Assembly (NCBI RefSeq): GCF_005281345.1
Contig: NZ_SZXJ01000035.1
Location: forward strand, 248,001-312,000
DNA: 64,000 bases
From: Citrobacter sp. wls619
GTDB lineage: Bacteria; Pseudomonadota; Gammaproteobacteria; Enterobacterales; Enterobacteriaceae
Reading direction: 5' to 3'
A program made the position numbers and the translations under genes. Numbering within the stretch: the stretch's first letter is position 1; each line of letters begins with the position of its first letter. Below, in pieces: positions 20,471 through 28,064 of the stretch. The notes beneath the pieces were generated by a model. It ran no database searches, was not told the DNA's origin, and saw only the letters and a list, made by a program, of their open reading frames with translations.

Positions 20471-20476
20471 TATAAT
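20471..20476 (+). promoter_or_regulatory. selC promoter -10 with GC-rich discriminator
   Basis: A perfect TATAAT lies 31 bases before the mature tRNA 5' end and is followed by the GC-rich stretch GCGCCCCGCC, typical of stable-RNA, ppGpp-sensitive promoters. The -35 region is weak. The short leader can fold through CGCCTC/GAGGCG (20483-20488 with 20501-20506) just before the RNase P site. Confidence 0.6.
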
Positions 20477-20507
20477 GCGCCCCGCCTCCATGTAGCAATC
20501 GAGGCGC

Positions 20508-20602
20508 GGAAGATCGTCATCTCCGGTGAGGTGGCTGGACTTCAAATCCAGTTGGGGCCGCCAGCGGTCCCGGGCAGGTTCGACTCCTGTGATCTTCCGC
20601 CA
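20508..20602 (+). tRNA. selC: tRNA-Sec (UCA)
   Basis: This is the 95-base selenocysteine tRNA, decoding UGA. It starts GGAAGATCGTC, has the anticodon TCA at 20542-20544 in a TTCAA loop, the long variable arm GTTGGGGCCGCCAGCGGTCCC, the T-arm GGTTCGACTCC, and an encoded CCA end. Two bases differ from the E. coli gene as I remember it (an A and a T in the D-arm region). It is the insertion site of the element to its right: the last 21 bases are the attL core. Confidence 0.97.
20582..20602 (+). other. attL core (selC 3' end)
   Basis: The last 21 bases of selC, including the encoded CCA, are repeated exactly at 35253-35273. Integration restored an intact tRNA gene on this side. Confidence 0.9.
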
Positions 20603-20762
20603 AAATCCTTCCATAGCAGTCCATACCCGTCCATTTATAATTACAAAAACAACAAGTTAAAATAATTATCGTCCATATGTGACCATAGTCGGTTTCTGAA
20701 ATCCGCTCAAAAAATGTATAGTAATCTGTATAGGATTTCGTGGCTAACACAGGGCTATACAT

Positions 20763-21944
20763 ATGGCACTCACAAATCTTGAGATAAAGCGGGCTCAGCC
20801 AAAAGAAAAAGCATATTCGCTAAGCGATGGTTTGGGCCTGGCGCTGCTGATTGAACCCAACGGGAGCAAGGGTTGGCGCTTTCGCTATCGTTTTGATAAC
20901 AAAGCCCGCTTGATGTCCTTCGGCTCTTATCCACTAGTCTCCCTCTCCGAAGCCAGAGAAATGCGCGACAAATCGCGCAAACTTGTCATATCTGGTGTAG
21001 ATCCAATGGCCGAACGTCGTACACAAAAAGCGCTGCGAGAGCAGGCTAAAGCCATGACTTTTGAGGTAGTCAGTAGGGAGTGGCATCGTAGCAAAGCCGA
21101 TCGCTGGACTCTGGGCTACCGTGATGAAATCATCAAAACCTTCGAACAGGACGTGTTTCCTTTTATCGGCCAGCGCCCTATGGGGGACATTACGCCGCAA
21201 GAATTGCTACAGGTTCTCAAGCGCATCGAGCAACGTGGCGCACTGGAGAAAACGCGGAAAGTACGCCAGCGCTGTGGTGAAGTTTTTCGTTATGCCATCA
21301 TCACAGGTCGTGCCAAATACAATCCAGCCCCGGATCTTGCAATGGCACTGGCTACACCGAAAAAACAAAACTATGCCTGGCTGCCCTCGAACGAGATGCC
21401 TTATTTTATCCGCGATTTGGAAGGGTACACCGGGAGCCTTATTACCAGAAACGCAGCAAAACTGGTCATGCTTACAGGTGTCAGAACCCAAGAGATGCGT
21501 TTCGCGACATGGGATGAAATTGATTTTGAGAATGCCCTCTGGGAGATCCCACCAGAGCGAATGAAAATGCGTCGTCCTCACCTTGTACCTCTCTCACATC
21601 AGGTGATTGAACTCCTCAAACAACTGGAACCGATCACCAAAAATTTCCCGTACATCTTTATTGGCCGCAATAGCCGTAAGAAGCCAATCAGCAAGGAAAG
21701 CGTAAATCAGGTTATCGAGCTACTGGGTTATAAGGGACGCGCTACAGGGTATGGTTTCCGGCATACCATGTCTACAATCTTGCATGAACATGACTTTGAT
21801 AGCGCATGGATTGAAACACAGCTCGCACATATTGATAAGAATGCGATTCGCGGAACGTATAATCATGCGCAGTATCTGGAGAAGCGGCGAGAAATGATGC
21901 AATGGTATGCGGATTTCCTTGATGGCATAATTGCAACTAACTGA
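20763..21944 (+). CDS. P4-type tyrosine integrase
   Basis: This 393-residue tyrosine recombinase integrates and, with an excisionase, excises the element at selC. It has the N-terminal DUF4102-like arm-binding domain (residues 1-85), a core-binding domain, and the catalytic domain. Catalytic residues seen are Arg241 (TGVRTQE), Arg333 (GFRH) and the nucleophile Tyr366 (GTYNH). The box II position that is normally His (HxxR) is Tyr330 here (GYGFR). It is the first gene inside attL, 160 bases from selC, in the usual orientation. Confidence 0.95.
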   Translation: MALTNLEIKRAQPKEKAYSLSDGLGLALLIEPNGSKGWRFRYRFDNKARLMSFGSYPLVSLSEAREMRDKSRKLVISGVDPMAERRTQKALREQAKAMTFEVVSREWHRSKADRWTLGYRDEIIKTFEQDVFPFIGQRPMGDITPQELLQVLKRIEQRGALEKTRKVRQRCGEVFRYAIITGRAKYNPAPDLAMALATPKKQNYAWLPSNEMPYFIRDLEGYTGSLITRNAAKLVMLTGVRTQEMRFATWDEIDFENALWEIPPERMKMRRPHLVPLSHQVIELLKQLEPITKNFPYIFIGRNSRKKPISKESVNQVIELLGYKGRATGYGFRHTMSTILHEHDFDSAWIETQLAHIDKNAIRGTYNHAQYLEKRREMMQWYADFLDGIIATN

Positions 21945-21951
21945 CCATCTT

Positions 21952-21988
21952 TAAAAAAATAATCGCCCATAATATAGCATGGGCGATT
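21952..21988 (-). terminator. terminator of the small minus-strand operon
   Basis: A 10-bp perfect stem AATCGCCCAT/ATGGGCGATT is followed, on the minus strand, by ATTTTTTT. It ends transcription of the small genes at 22001-22316, supporting that they are real, and may also separate them from the integrase. Confidence 0.75.
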
Positions 21989-22000
21989 AATGTGTGACAT

Positions 22001-22174
22001 TTAAGCTGCCAGTTGACGTGACAAACGCAACTCTTCAATCCTGCATGCACGACAGTGAGACTGAGGTTTCTTCTGCCCTCGTAACATACGGAAGCCAAAA
22101 GCATATTCAATCGACAGAACACCTTGTGCTTCTTTATGACAACGAGGACAAACCGTAACTATTTCGTTAAACAA
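22001..22174 (-). CDS. small zinc-ribbon protein (57 aa)
   Basis: The frame encodes a 57-residue basic protein with two CxxC pairs (CPRC near residues 9-12 and CRAC at 41-44), the layout of a small zinc ribbon. The likely start is TTG at 22174, four bases after the stop of the gene upstream, suggesting translational coupling; no ATG precedes the first cysteines. A strong terminator follows directly. I do not recognise the family; small zinc ribbons of satellite elements often touch DNA or RNA polymerase, but that is only an analogy. Confidence 0.55.
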   Translation of the reverse strand: MFNEIVTVCPRCHKEAQGVLSIEYAFGFRMLRGQKKPQSHCRACRIEELRLSRQLAA

Positions 22175-22178
22175 TTTC

Positions 22179-22316
22179 TTACCCGCCGCGTAACTCAGGC
22201 TTTTTGTCTTTTACTGGGATCTTGAACATCCCCCCGTTTGGTCGAGTAATTCTTCTTCCCTTCACAGTAATGTAGGGCCTGAAGATAAACTCTTGTTCAT
22301 CATCAACTTTACTCAT
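22179..22316 (-). CDS. small conserved-looking protein (45 aa)
   Basis: ATG at 22316 follows AGGA by eight bases and opens a 45-residue frame, MSKVDDEQEF..., with a basic middle (VKGRRITRPNGG) and C-terminal KPELRGG. It ends four bases before the zinc-ribbon frame, and both share the terminator at 21952-21988. Similar short proteins accompany integrases in enterobacterial islands, but no function is known to me. Confidence 0.55.
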   Translation of the reverse strand: MSKVDDEQEFIFRPYITVKGRRITRPNGGMFKIPVKDKKPELRGG

Positions 22317-22454
22317 TATCATTATCCTTTAGACCACAAGTGAGTTGATTTTCCAGTAAAAAGCTGTACTGTTGTCACCAACAAATCTTGTGGCTTGCTG
22401 CTTGTCATAAGCACTTAAGGTGAGAGTTAAGTGCCACTCATTTCTCGATTTGTA

Positions 22455-22478
22455 CTAATGGGCTGAGAAGCCCATTAG
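22455..22478. terminator. perfect hairpin between small genes
   Basis: CTAATGGGCT and its complement AGCCCATTAG form a 10-bp stem with a GAGA loop. It starts 2 bases beyond the stop of the 56-aa gene (minus strand) and is followed on the plus strand by TATTTTTC, so it may work in both directions. Confidence 0.6.
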
Positions 22479-22479
22479 G

Positions 22480-22650
22480 CTATTTTTCTTTCCTAACCCC
22501 TTTAAATGGCGTTCCATCCTGTTTGATATCCATAATGCGTCCCGTTTCGGCGTCCCTTTTTGCCCATAATCCAGAGGGAGTCTGAAACTGCGAGCGATTC
22601 TTTACGGCCCCAATGCGATGATTGTCACCATATGGTTTATTTGTTGCCAT
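22480..22650 (-). CDS. small basic protein (56 aa)
   Basis: The frame begins ATG at 22650 after GGAGATGTTTA and encodes 56 residues, MATNKPYGDNHRIGAVKNRS..., ending FKGVRKEK. The sequence has the look of a widespread short protein of enterobacterial islands built around the pattern KRDxETGxxMDIKxDGxPFKGV. It is basic and lacks membrane spans or cysteines. A hairpin terminator follows. Function unknown; it is divergent from the WYL regulator. Confidence 0.65.
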   Translation of the reverse strand: MATNKPYGDNHRIGAVKNRSQFQTPSGLWAKRDAETGRIMDIKQDGTPFKGVRKEK

Positions 22651-22704
22651 TAAACATCTCCTTTATTGTCTCTTTATGCTAAACTCATCATTATGATTAC
22701 AGAT

Positions 22705-22722
22705 CTTGAGTATCAGATCAAG
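22705..22722. promoter_or_regulatory. candidate operator of the WYL regulator
   Basis: CTTGA and TCAAG form an inverted repeat with an 8-base spacer, 34 bases before the regulator's start and between two divergent genes. BrxR/CapW proteins repress by binding such repeats in their own promoters; the link here is inferred. Confidence 0.35.
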
Positions 22723-22755
22723 CATTGAACAGCATAAAAACTAAGGGTATATAGC

Positions 22756-23622
22756 ATGAACAAAAAACACATTAGAAATCAGAATGTTATTGATAGGCTT
22801 TGGTATATAGAGTGGCTTTTGATGTTCAAAGGATGGCTCTCACGAAGTGAGCTGACTGAAAAATTCGGCATCCAAGAGGCCGCAGCCACTAGAGATATTC
22901 GTCGTTATAGAGATCTAGCGGACCATAACTTACGTTTAAACCACAGCGTAAAGAGATATGAGATTAACCTTGATACGTTCGAGACTACATACCCATTACG
23001 TGTCGAGACAGCATTATCTCGTTTAAGAAGTCCTGAAACATCGCAAGCAATGGGGTATGAAACGACGGGTATCGAAACCATCCCTAGACTACATAACCCA
23101 AACATTGAGGTATTAGCAGCACTATCGAGAGCGATACTTAACAAAGAAAGTCTTTTTATCAATTATCAATCCGTAGAAAATGGAACTTCAACTAAAGAGA
23201 TTGCGCCGCATACAATGTTTGATAGCGGTATAAAAACATACGTTAGGTGTTTCGATTTCGAAAAAGAAAAATTCATTGATCTAGCTATAAATAGGATTAG
23301 TAAAACATCGCAAGGAAAACTACTCCCTGATCATGCTTCTAAAAATAATGATGAAATGTGGAATAGAATTATTCAACTTGAACTTACAGTTCATCCAATG
23401 GTTGGGAAAATACGTAACAAAAAAACTATTGAGGATGATTTTCAGATGACTAATGGTGTAAGGAAAGTATCGGTAAGAGCAGCGCTGGCTCAATATTGGT
23501 TGCAAAGGTGGAATGTTGATTGCTCTAAAGATGCCAGTTTAAAAGATAAAATTTACCAAATTCATCTTAGAAACAATAATGTTTTAGATAGCGTTAATGG
23601 TTTTTTCCCCGGAAGAAGCTAG
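22756..23622 (+). CDS. WYL-domain transcriptional regulator (BrxR/CapW-like)
   Basis: The 288-residue protein has an N-terminal winged helix (residues about 10-60, with RLWYIEWLLMFKGWLSRSEL), a central WYL-type sensor domain (about 125-195, KEIAPHTMFDSGIKTYVRCFD), and a C-terminal dimerisation part. This is the build of BrxR/CapW regulators, which repress phage-defence operons and respond to nucleic-acid or nucleotide ligands. It lies upstream of the reverse transcriptase gene in the same direction and is AT-rich like it. Its control of that gene is inference. Confidence 0.75.
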   Translation: MNKKHIRNQNVIDRLWYIEWLLMFKGWLSRSELTEKFGIQEAAATRDIRRYRDLADHNLRLNHSVKRYEINLDTFETTYPLRVETALSRLRSPETSQAMGYETTGIETIPRLHNPNIEVLAALSRAILNKESLFINYQSVENGTSTKEIAPHTMFDSGIKTYVRCFDFEKEKFIDLAINRISKTSQGKLLPDHASKNNDEMWNRIIQLELTVHPMVGKIRNKKTIEDDFQMTNGVRKVSVRAALAQYWLQRWNVDCSKDASLKDKIYQIHLRNNNVLDSVNGFFPGRS

Positions 23623-23636
23623 TAATCAAATGCGAA

Positions 23637-23664
23637 GCACAGATTATATGAATATAATCTGTGC
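23637..23664 (+). terminator. 12-bp hairpin after the WYL gene
   Basis: GCACAGATTATA and its exact complement flank a TGAA tetraloop, 15 bases after the regulator's stop. No T-run follows (CGCCCCG), so it could be a terminator, an RNA-stability element or the first stem of the leader RNA of the reverse transcriptase. Confidence 0.5.
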
Positions 23665-23765
23665 CGCCCCGTAAGATCATATAGAATTCTTAAAATTCAT
23701 GCTGAGTTAATAAAAATCTTTCTAATAAATTAAATTTATGGCCTATATGGAGCATTAAAATATAC

Positions 23766-23900
23766 ACCTAGTAGTAGCCACCAAGACAGTAATCCTCCCG
23801 AATATTCGCTACCAATGAGCCCAGAAGCTTCTGGTGTGTGAACGCTACTATCCCTATACCACCTTTTGCATCATCTTAGAAGCAACATAGCACAGCCTTA
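23766..23900 (+). ncRNA. candidate structured RNA in the leader of the reverse transcriptase
   Basis: The 453 bases between the WYL gene and the RT start hold no ORF with a ribosome site. Within them, a more GC-rich island has nested pairing: TAGTAGC (23772-23778) pairs with GCTACTA (23844-23850) and encloses the palindrome CCAGAAGCTTCTGG (23821-23834). A possible -10 (TAAAAT, 23756-23761) lies just before. Defence RTs such as DRT2 and DRT9 and retrons use RNAs encoded beside the RT; that this is one is inference. Confidence 0.3.
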
Positions 23901-24075
23901 ACTACATAATATTAATACAATTTAAGTAAAATAATGATGAAATGTCACCAATATCTGTAGCCTATAGAGAGGATACTCACAAAACGAAAAAAAAACAAAT
24001 GTATCTGTATATTGAATTTGGCATGAGTATTATCATGTTATCTCATAGAATAAATTAACAGTGGTGAAAATGCCA

Positions 24076-25614
24076 ATGACAGTGAATAAAACCTCTCTTG
24101 AATGGGCTATTGATTTTGTCAATCATCATTCTGATGGAGATCTTTTTCCTAAGAGTATAGAAATTGAATCTATTGTGAATAACAAGGATGACTTTACATC
24201 GATGATTGTCGACCATAATCTTAATGAATTTCCACCAGGTAGCTGCAGGCGATTCATCGTACCAAAAGATGAGGTATCATATAGGCAAGCGACTCAATTA
24301 GACCCGCAAGACTCAATAATTCTTTCTGCATTAGTTTATGAATATGGAAAAGATATTGAAAAGTTAAGATTATCAGATAATGTGGTATTTAGTTATAGAT
24401 TTAATCCTAACATTAATGATGGCTTGTACAGCAACAAGACTGGCTGGAATGATTTTTGGATAAAAGCTGAAAAGTTAGCAAGAGGTTCAACTCATATTTT
24501 ATATTGCGACATAGCCGATTTTTATAATCAAATATATCATCACACAGTCGAAAACCAATTAATTTCTGCGAATTGGCCAAATCAAGCGATCAAGTGGTTG
24601 ATATCACTCTTAGAGTCAACAACTGCCGGAGTTTCTAGAGGCGTTCCTGTAGGTCCGCATCCAATACACCTTATAGCTGAAGCTACATTAATACCCGTTG
24701 ATAATAGCTTAAAGAGTGCAGGTTATCAATTTATTAGATATGCAGATGATATATTGATTTTCTGTAAATCAGAAAAGAAAGCAAAGGTTGCCTTATCTAA
24801 TTTAGCAACCATATTAGATCGCCAACAACGATTAACATTACAGAGACATAAAACAAAAATATTAACCCCAGTTGATTTTTTTCCGATCTGTAGAGAAATG
24901 ATTGAAGATAGGCCGATAAATAATCATGAGGCAAGTTTACTAAGTATAATTAAAAAATATTCTGGTGGGAATCCATATAAAACTATCTCATACTCAGAAA
25001 TTTCTACTGATGATTGGTCTTTAATTTCAAACATTGCCATAGAAAAAATAATCAATGAATATATTGATGCTATACCAGTAGATTACATCAGATTACGTTG
25101 GTTTTATCGTCGAATTGCTCAGATCGGGCACCCTGGCGCTATCAATGTATCTTTGGAAAATCTAGAGAAACTTGAGCCATGCTTTGCTAATATATGTTTT
25201 TATTTAGGATCAATACAAACGATAGCACCAAACGAATGGAAGAAGATTGGTACAAAACTATTAAAACTGTATAAAATACCAGAGGTGCAATCAAACGAAT
25301 ATTTTAGATTATTAATCCTTAGCATCTTCAGTAAGAATAAGCACATCAATCATTTTTCAAAATTACATGAACTCTACCAAAAATCAGATCCATTTATTAG
25401 GCGAGAGATTATTTTGGCAGCAAAAATAAATGAAGCTTATGATTGGGTTAGAGAATTAAAAGAACATTTCCCCTCTATGGATCCGTGGCAACAAAGAGCA
25501 ATGATATATGCAGTTTCAGGGCTTGCTAAAGATGAGAAAAAATATTTCCTCCAACGAATTTCCGCAAAACGCCCCTTTGAAGTAGTATTATCTAGATGGT
25601 CTAAAAGCATTTAA
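24076..25614 (+). CDS. reverse transcriptase of the UG/defence (DRT-like) type
   Basis: A 512-residue protein with RNA-dependent DNA polymerase motifs: motif A YCDIADFY (Asp145), motif B RGVPVGP (188-194) and motif C YADD (222-225). No group II intron maturase or endonuclease domain and no retron NAxxH motif is present. Residues from about 330 onward are a helical, repeat-like extension, as in AbiA/AbiK and several 'unknown group' defence RTs. ATG 24076 follows GGTGA by eight bases; ATG 24070 and GTG 24061 are alternatives. It probably acts in phage defence, with the WYL gene upstream and the HEPN gene converging. The exact DRT class is not resolved. Confidence 0.8.
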   Translation: MTVNKTSLEWAIDFVNHHSDGDLFPKSIEIESIVNNKDDFTSMIVDHNLNEFPPGSCRRFIVPKDEVSYRQATQLDPQDSIILSALVYEYGKDIEKLRLSDNVVFSYRFNPNINDGLYSNKTGWNDFWIKAEKLARGSTHILYCDIADFYNQIYHHTVENQLISANWPNQAIKWLISLLESTTAGVSRGVPVGPHPIHLIAEATLIPVDNSLKSAGYQFIRYADDILIFCKSEKKAKVALSNLATILDRQQRLTLQRHKTKILTPVDFFPICREMIEDRPINNHEASLLSIIKKYSGGNPYKTISYSEISTDDWSLISNIAIEKIINEYIDAIPVDYIRLRWFYRRIAQIGHPGAINVSLENLEKLEPCFANICFYLGSIQTIAPNEWKKIGTKLLKLYKIPEVQSNEYFRLLILSIFSKNKHINHFSKLHELYQKSDPFIRREIILAAKINEAYDWVRELKEHFPSMDPWQQRAMIYAVSGLAKDEKKYFLQRISAKRPFEVVLSRWSKSI

Positions 25615-25620
25615 CCCCAT

Positions 25621-25654
25621 ATCACAACAGCTATGTGCTCATGGCTGTTGTGAT
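25621..25654. terminator. hairpin between the converging RT and HEPN genes
   Basis: ATCACAACAGC pairs perfectly with GCTGTTGTGAT over a 12-base loop, 6 bases past the RT stop and 24 before the HEPN stop. It probably ends transcription from both sides, although T-runs are weak. Confidence 0.55.
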
Positions 25655-25677
25655 AACTGATAAAAAAATTACAGACT

Positions 25678-26148
25678 CTAATTATCTATTTCAATCATTC
25701 CCATATCTCTAAAGCGTTCAAGCACAATTAAACTGTGTTTGAGCAATAATGCACTTCTTTTAGGGTCGAACCAAGTTCCATTAAATTTACCTCCATGAAA
25801 TAAATTATTCCTTACTCGTCCTATATGACCAAATAATGCCTGAACATTAACCTCTTCATTATTGACACTTTTCCACACTATCATTTCATTTTCAACCACT
25901 TGCGATTTAGGAGGTTCCCTTAAAATATACTCAGCAGATATTTTATCTTCACCTAATAAATCCATAAAATTTTTCCCTACTATCTTATTGGCATAACAGT
26001 CCCAATCAACAATAATCTTTCCTCTGATAGATTGGAAAAAACCTTGTTTCTTTAAAAAATATTCGTATTGTGCAAATAGTTTAAAAAAATTAAACGCAAG
26101 ATTGTCTATCTCAGTACTAGTAATTTCACTTTCTATTATTTCTTCCAT
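25678..26148 (-). CDS. HEPN-motif protein (putative RNase)
   Basis: The protein is 156 residues from ATG 26148, which has GGAG six bases upstream; the frame is open to 26238 (186 residues) with a weaker site. It is helical and AT-rich, and carries the motif RNNLFH (Arg-x4-His) followed by GGKF, the signature of HEPN nucleases, which cut RNA in many toxin and defence systems. It converges on the RT gene. I do not recognise a closer family. It may be a stand-alone toxin, an abortive-infection gene or a partner of the RT. Confidence 0.6.
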   Translation of the reverse strand: MEEIIESEITSTEIDNLAFNFFKLFAQYEYFLKKQGFFQSIRGKIIVDWDCYANKIVGKNFMDLLGEDKISAEYILREPPKSQVVENEMIVWKSVNNEEVNVQALFGHIGRVRNNLFHGGKFNGTWFDPKRSALLLKHSLIVLERFRDMGMIEIDN

Positions 26149-26271
26149 CATAATCTCCAGATGAGAAAAGTTGTAACACATTATCAAAAACCTATAATTA
26201 TTGGCTCTTAATCTGTCATATAGGTAATTAGCTATCATTACCTGTAGTTTTTAGATTGAGTTTTCTTTATA

Positions 26272-26568
26272 GTGCGAGTGTTGCGGCAAAACCGCAACCG
26301 GAATTGGCGTTCCGAATTATCACGAGTGTCGGTAGCGATGTTTGCAGTGCTACTGGCGCGGCCTGCGCTCGCCCCTTCAATGGTGGCTCAGGCAGGGGCT
26401 TCGAAAGAAGCGCCGGGTCGTGATAACCGGTACGCCAACCCTGTCTGGGTCACCACCAGTGAGCCTGGCGTCTCCGGTGGTGGCGTTAACCTGCTTATCA
26501 CGAAGCGGAGCGCTGCGTATGTTTCCTGTCCTACTGTCACCCGTCGCCTCCGCCGGAGGTATCTATGA
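26272..26568 (+). CDS. Ash/Icd-like protein of P4-type satellites
   Basis: The 98-residue frame starts GTG at 26272 and contains the segment MVAQAGASKEAPG, which I associate with Ash/Icd-like ORFs of P4-like elements, where products of this region can inhibit host division or relieve repression. Its 3' end overlaps the next start by ATGA, suggesting coupling. The GTG start has no clear ribosome site, so the true start may be internal (Met at residue 22) or the frame may be read from a longer P4-like leader. Confidence 0.5.
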   Translation: MRVLRQNRNRNWRSELSRVSVAMFAVLLARPALAPSMVAQAGASKEAPGRDNRYANPVWVTTSEPGVSGGGVNLLITKRSAAYVSCPTVTRRLRRRYL

Positions 26569-26768
26569 AAATTACGATAGAACAACCCTCAGCCCGAGAG
26601 CTGGTCGATCGCTCGCGAGTGCTAGTGCATGTGATGGTTGATAATCCTGATGATATCGGTCCGAACTATGTACTATTGCTCGTTCTGGCTGAACAGTTAC
26701 AGCAGCTACGCGATATTTTTGAAGAGGATGAAGTCCGGCGACTCAGGGACGAAAAATTACCTCAATAG
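26565..26768 (+). CDS. small acidic protein, P4-like satellite gene
   Basis: A 67-residue acidic, helical protein (MKITIEQPSARELVDRS...) starts at ATG 26565, with a strong GGAGG five bases upstream and ATGA overlap with the Ash-like frame. It lies just before the iteron-like array and faces the primase genes. No known domain is seen. Position suggests a role in replication or regulation of the satellite, but I do not recognise it. Confidence 0.6.
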   Translation: MKITIEQPSARELVDRSRVLVHVMVDNPDDIGPNYVLLLVLAEQLQQLRDIFEEDEVRRLRDEKLPQ

Positions 26769-26820
26769 CAATTTACCTCTTACAGCATCAGGGAAGATGC
26801 TGTTATATTTCATCCCGACT

Positions 26821-27018
26821 TCCCCCGTTTGATCCCCCACTTTCTTTTCCCTGGCTGGCTCCCCCACTTTCTGTAAAACGAAAGAAAAAAACCTGCTGCG
26901 GCATATGGTTACATGAAATCCCCCACCTTTCACGGCTAAATACGAAAATAGTGGGGGACAACGTGACTTTCCGGCATATTTCCCCCACTGTTCAGGTATC
27001 CCCCCATTATTCCCCCAC
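26821..27018. repeat. iteron-like array, candidate replication origin
   Basis: Seven direct copies and one inverted copy (26951-26958) of TCCCCCAC, or close variants, occur in 198 bases. Direct copies start at 26821, 26833, 26860, 26919, 26981, 26999 and 27011; three extend to TCCCCCACTTTC or TCCCCCACCTTTC. The array lies at the 3' end of the RepA-like ATPase gene. Repeats of this sort are binding sites for replication initiators, so this is the likely origin of the satellite. Confidence 0.6.
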
Positions 27019-28053
27019 ATCAGCCAGTCGGATCTCTTCACCATCGAGAACAATCAATTGTTCTCGCAGCAGCTTTTCAAGCCAGCGGGAAAATTTCTTA
27101 TCCACGTTCATACCTCTGGCACGCAGGTCGTCGCGCAGCAGTGCCCGCGTACAGGACTGGTTCCGACTGATACGCTGATTTATACATTTCCAGAGAGCGG
27201 CATGGTTATGCGTCATATAGGGCACACCGGATGTGGCGGGACTGTCATTGTCGTCCGGTTGCCGGGGCACATCATTCAGCACCAGAGATGTCACTGGCTC
27301 ACCATCATCATCAATACAGATTTCCGCTTCACTAAGGTCGTAGGCGGTAACTTCCGGCATTTCTGCGTCTTTCATTTTGGTACAGCTCAGGGTGATGGCG
27401 TTGCGGCGACCTTCACGACGAACATTGAACTCCGCGTCTAGTGCCGCCTGAAAGGCACTGGAGCCACGAGCACCACGGTCCTGATCCTTGCCGGAATGAT
27501 GAACAATCAGCATGGTGGAATGCGTATGGTAACGAATAGCATCGCAGCCCTGAATAAACGCCCCCATATCCCGCGCGGTATTCTCGTCTGAACTGCCAAA
27601 ACAACGGGCCAGTGTATCCAGGATAATCAGCCTGACCGGCATCCCTGTCAGTTGCAAAATATCCTGCGCCGCGAGGATGACTTGCTGAACGCTCCCGGGG
27701 GTGGCCGGAAATACCGGGCAGTCAACACGAAACAGATTATCGAGCGCCATCTCATCATTTACGCAAAGTTCCCAGGCGCGGATACGGCGTGACACGCCGG
27801 TTCCTCCTTCTCCGGCAATAAACAGCACTGCGCCCTGACTGACACGTCTGCCACTCCATGGTTTTCCGCTGGCAACATGACATGCCAGTGAAACAGCCAG
27901 AAAGGACTTAAACGAGCCACCTGGGCCATAAATGCTGCACAGCGCCCCGGCGGGGATCAGTCCTTTCACCAGATAGTCCTGACTGATGTTAAACCCTTCC
28001 GAGCCTCTGCGCAGCGGAAGGGAGGTGGTTAGTGCGTGGGTGAGTTCGGACAT
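27007..28053 (-). CDS. RepA-like hexameric helicase/AAA ATPase of the satellite
   Basis: This 348-residue protein has a RecA-type ATPase fold with Walker A GPGGSFKS (residues 43-50), Walker B LIILDTLARCFG and a DNA-helicase-like LIVHHSGKD segment, as in RSF1010 RepA helicase relatives. A C-terminal tail of about 70 residues looks like a winged helix. It starts at ATG 28053, 11 bases after the primase gene; the GTG one codon earlier is possible. With the primase it would unwind and prime element DNA from the repeat array at its own 3' end. Confidence 0.85.
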   Translation of the reverse strand: MSELTHALTTSLPLRRGSEGFNISQDYLVKGLIPAGALCSIYGPGGSFKSFLAVSLACHVASGKPWSGRRVSQGAVLFIAGEGGTGVSRRIRAWELCVNDEMALDNLFRVDCPVFPATPGSVQQVILAAQDILQLTGMPVRLIILDTLARCFGSSDENTARDMGAFIQGCDAIRYHTHSTMLIVHHSGKDQDRGARGSSAFQAALDAEFNVRREGRRNAITLSCTKMKDAEMPEVTAYDLSEAEICIDDDGEPVTSLVLNDVPRQPDDNDSPATSGVPYMTHNHAALWKCINQRISRNQSCTRALLRDDLRARGMNVDKKFSRWLEKLLREQLIVLDGEEIRLADVGE

Positions 28054-28064
28054 CACTATAGCCT

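Noticed and set aside
26342-26641. Alternative frame over the Ash-like region
   Set aside because: Lacks a ribosome site and would run through the strong start at 26565; the other frame has the Ash-like motif.
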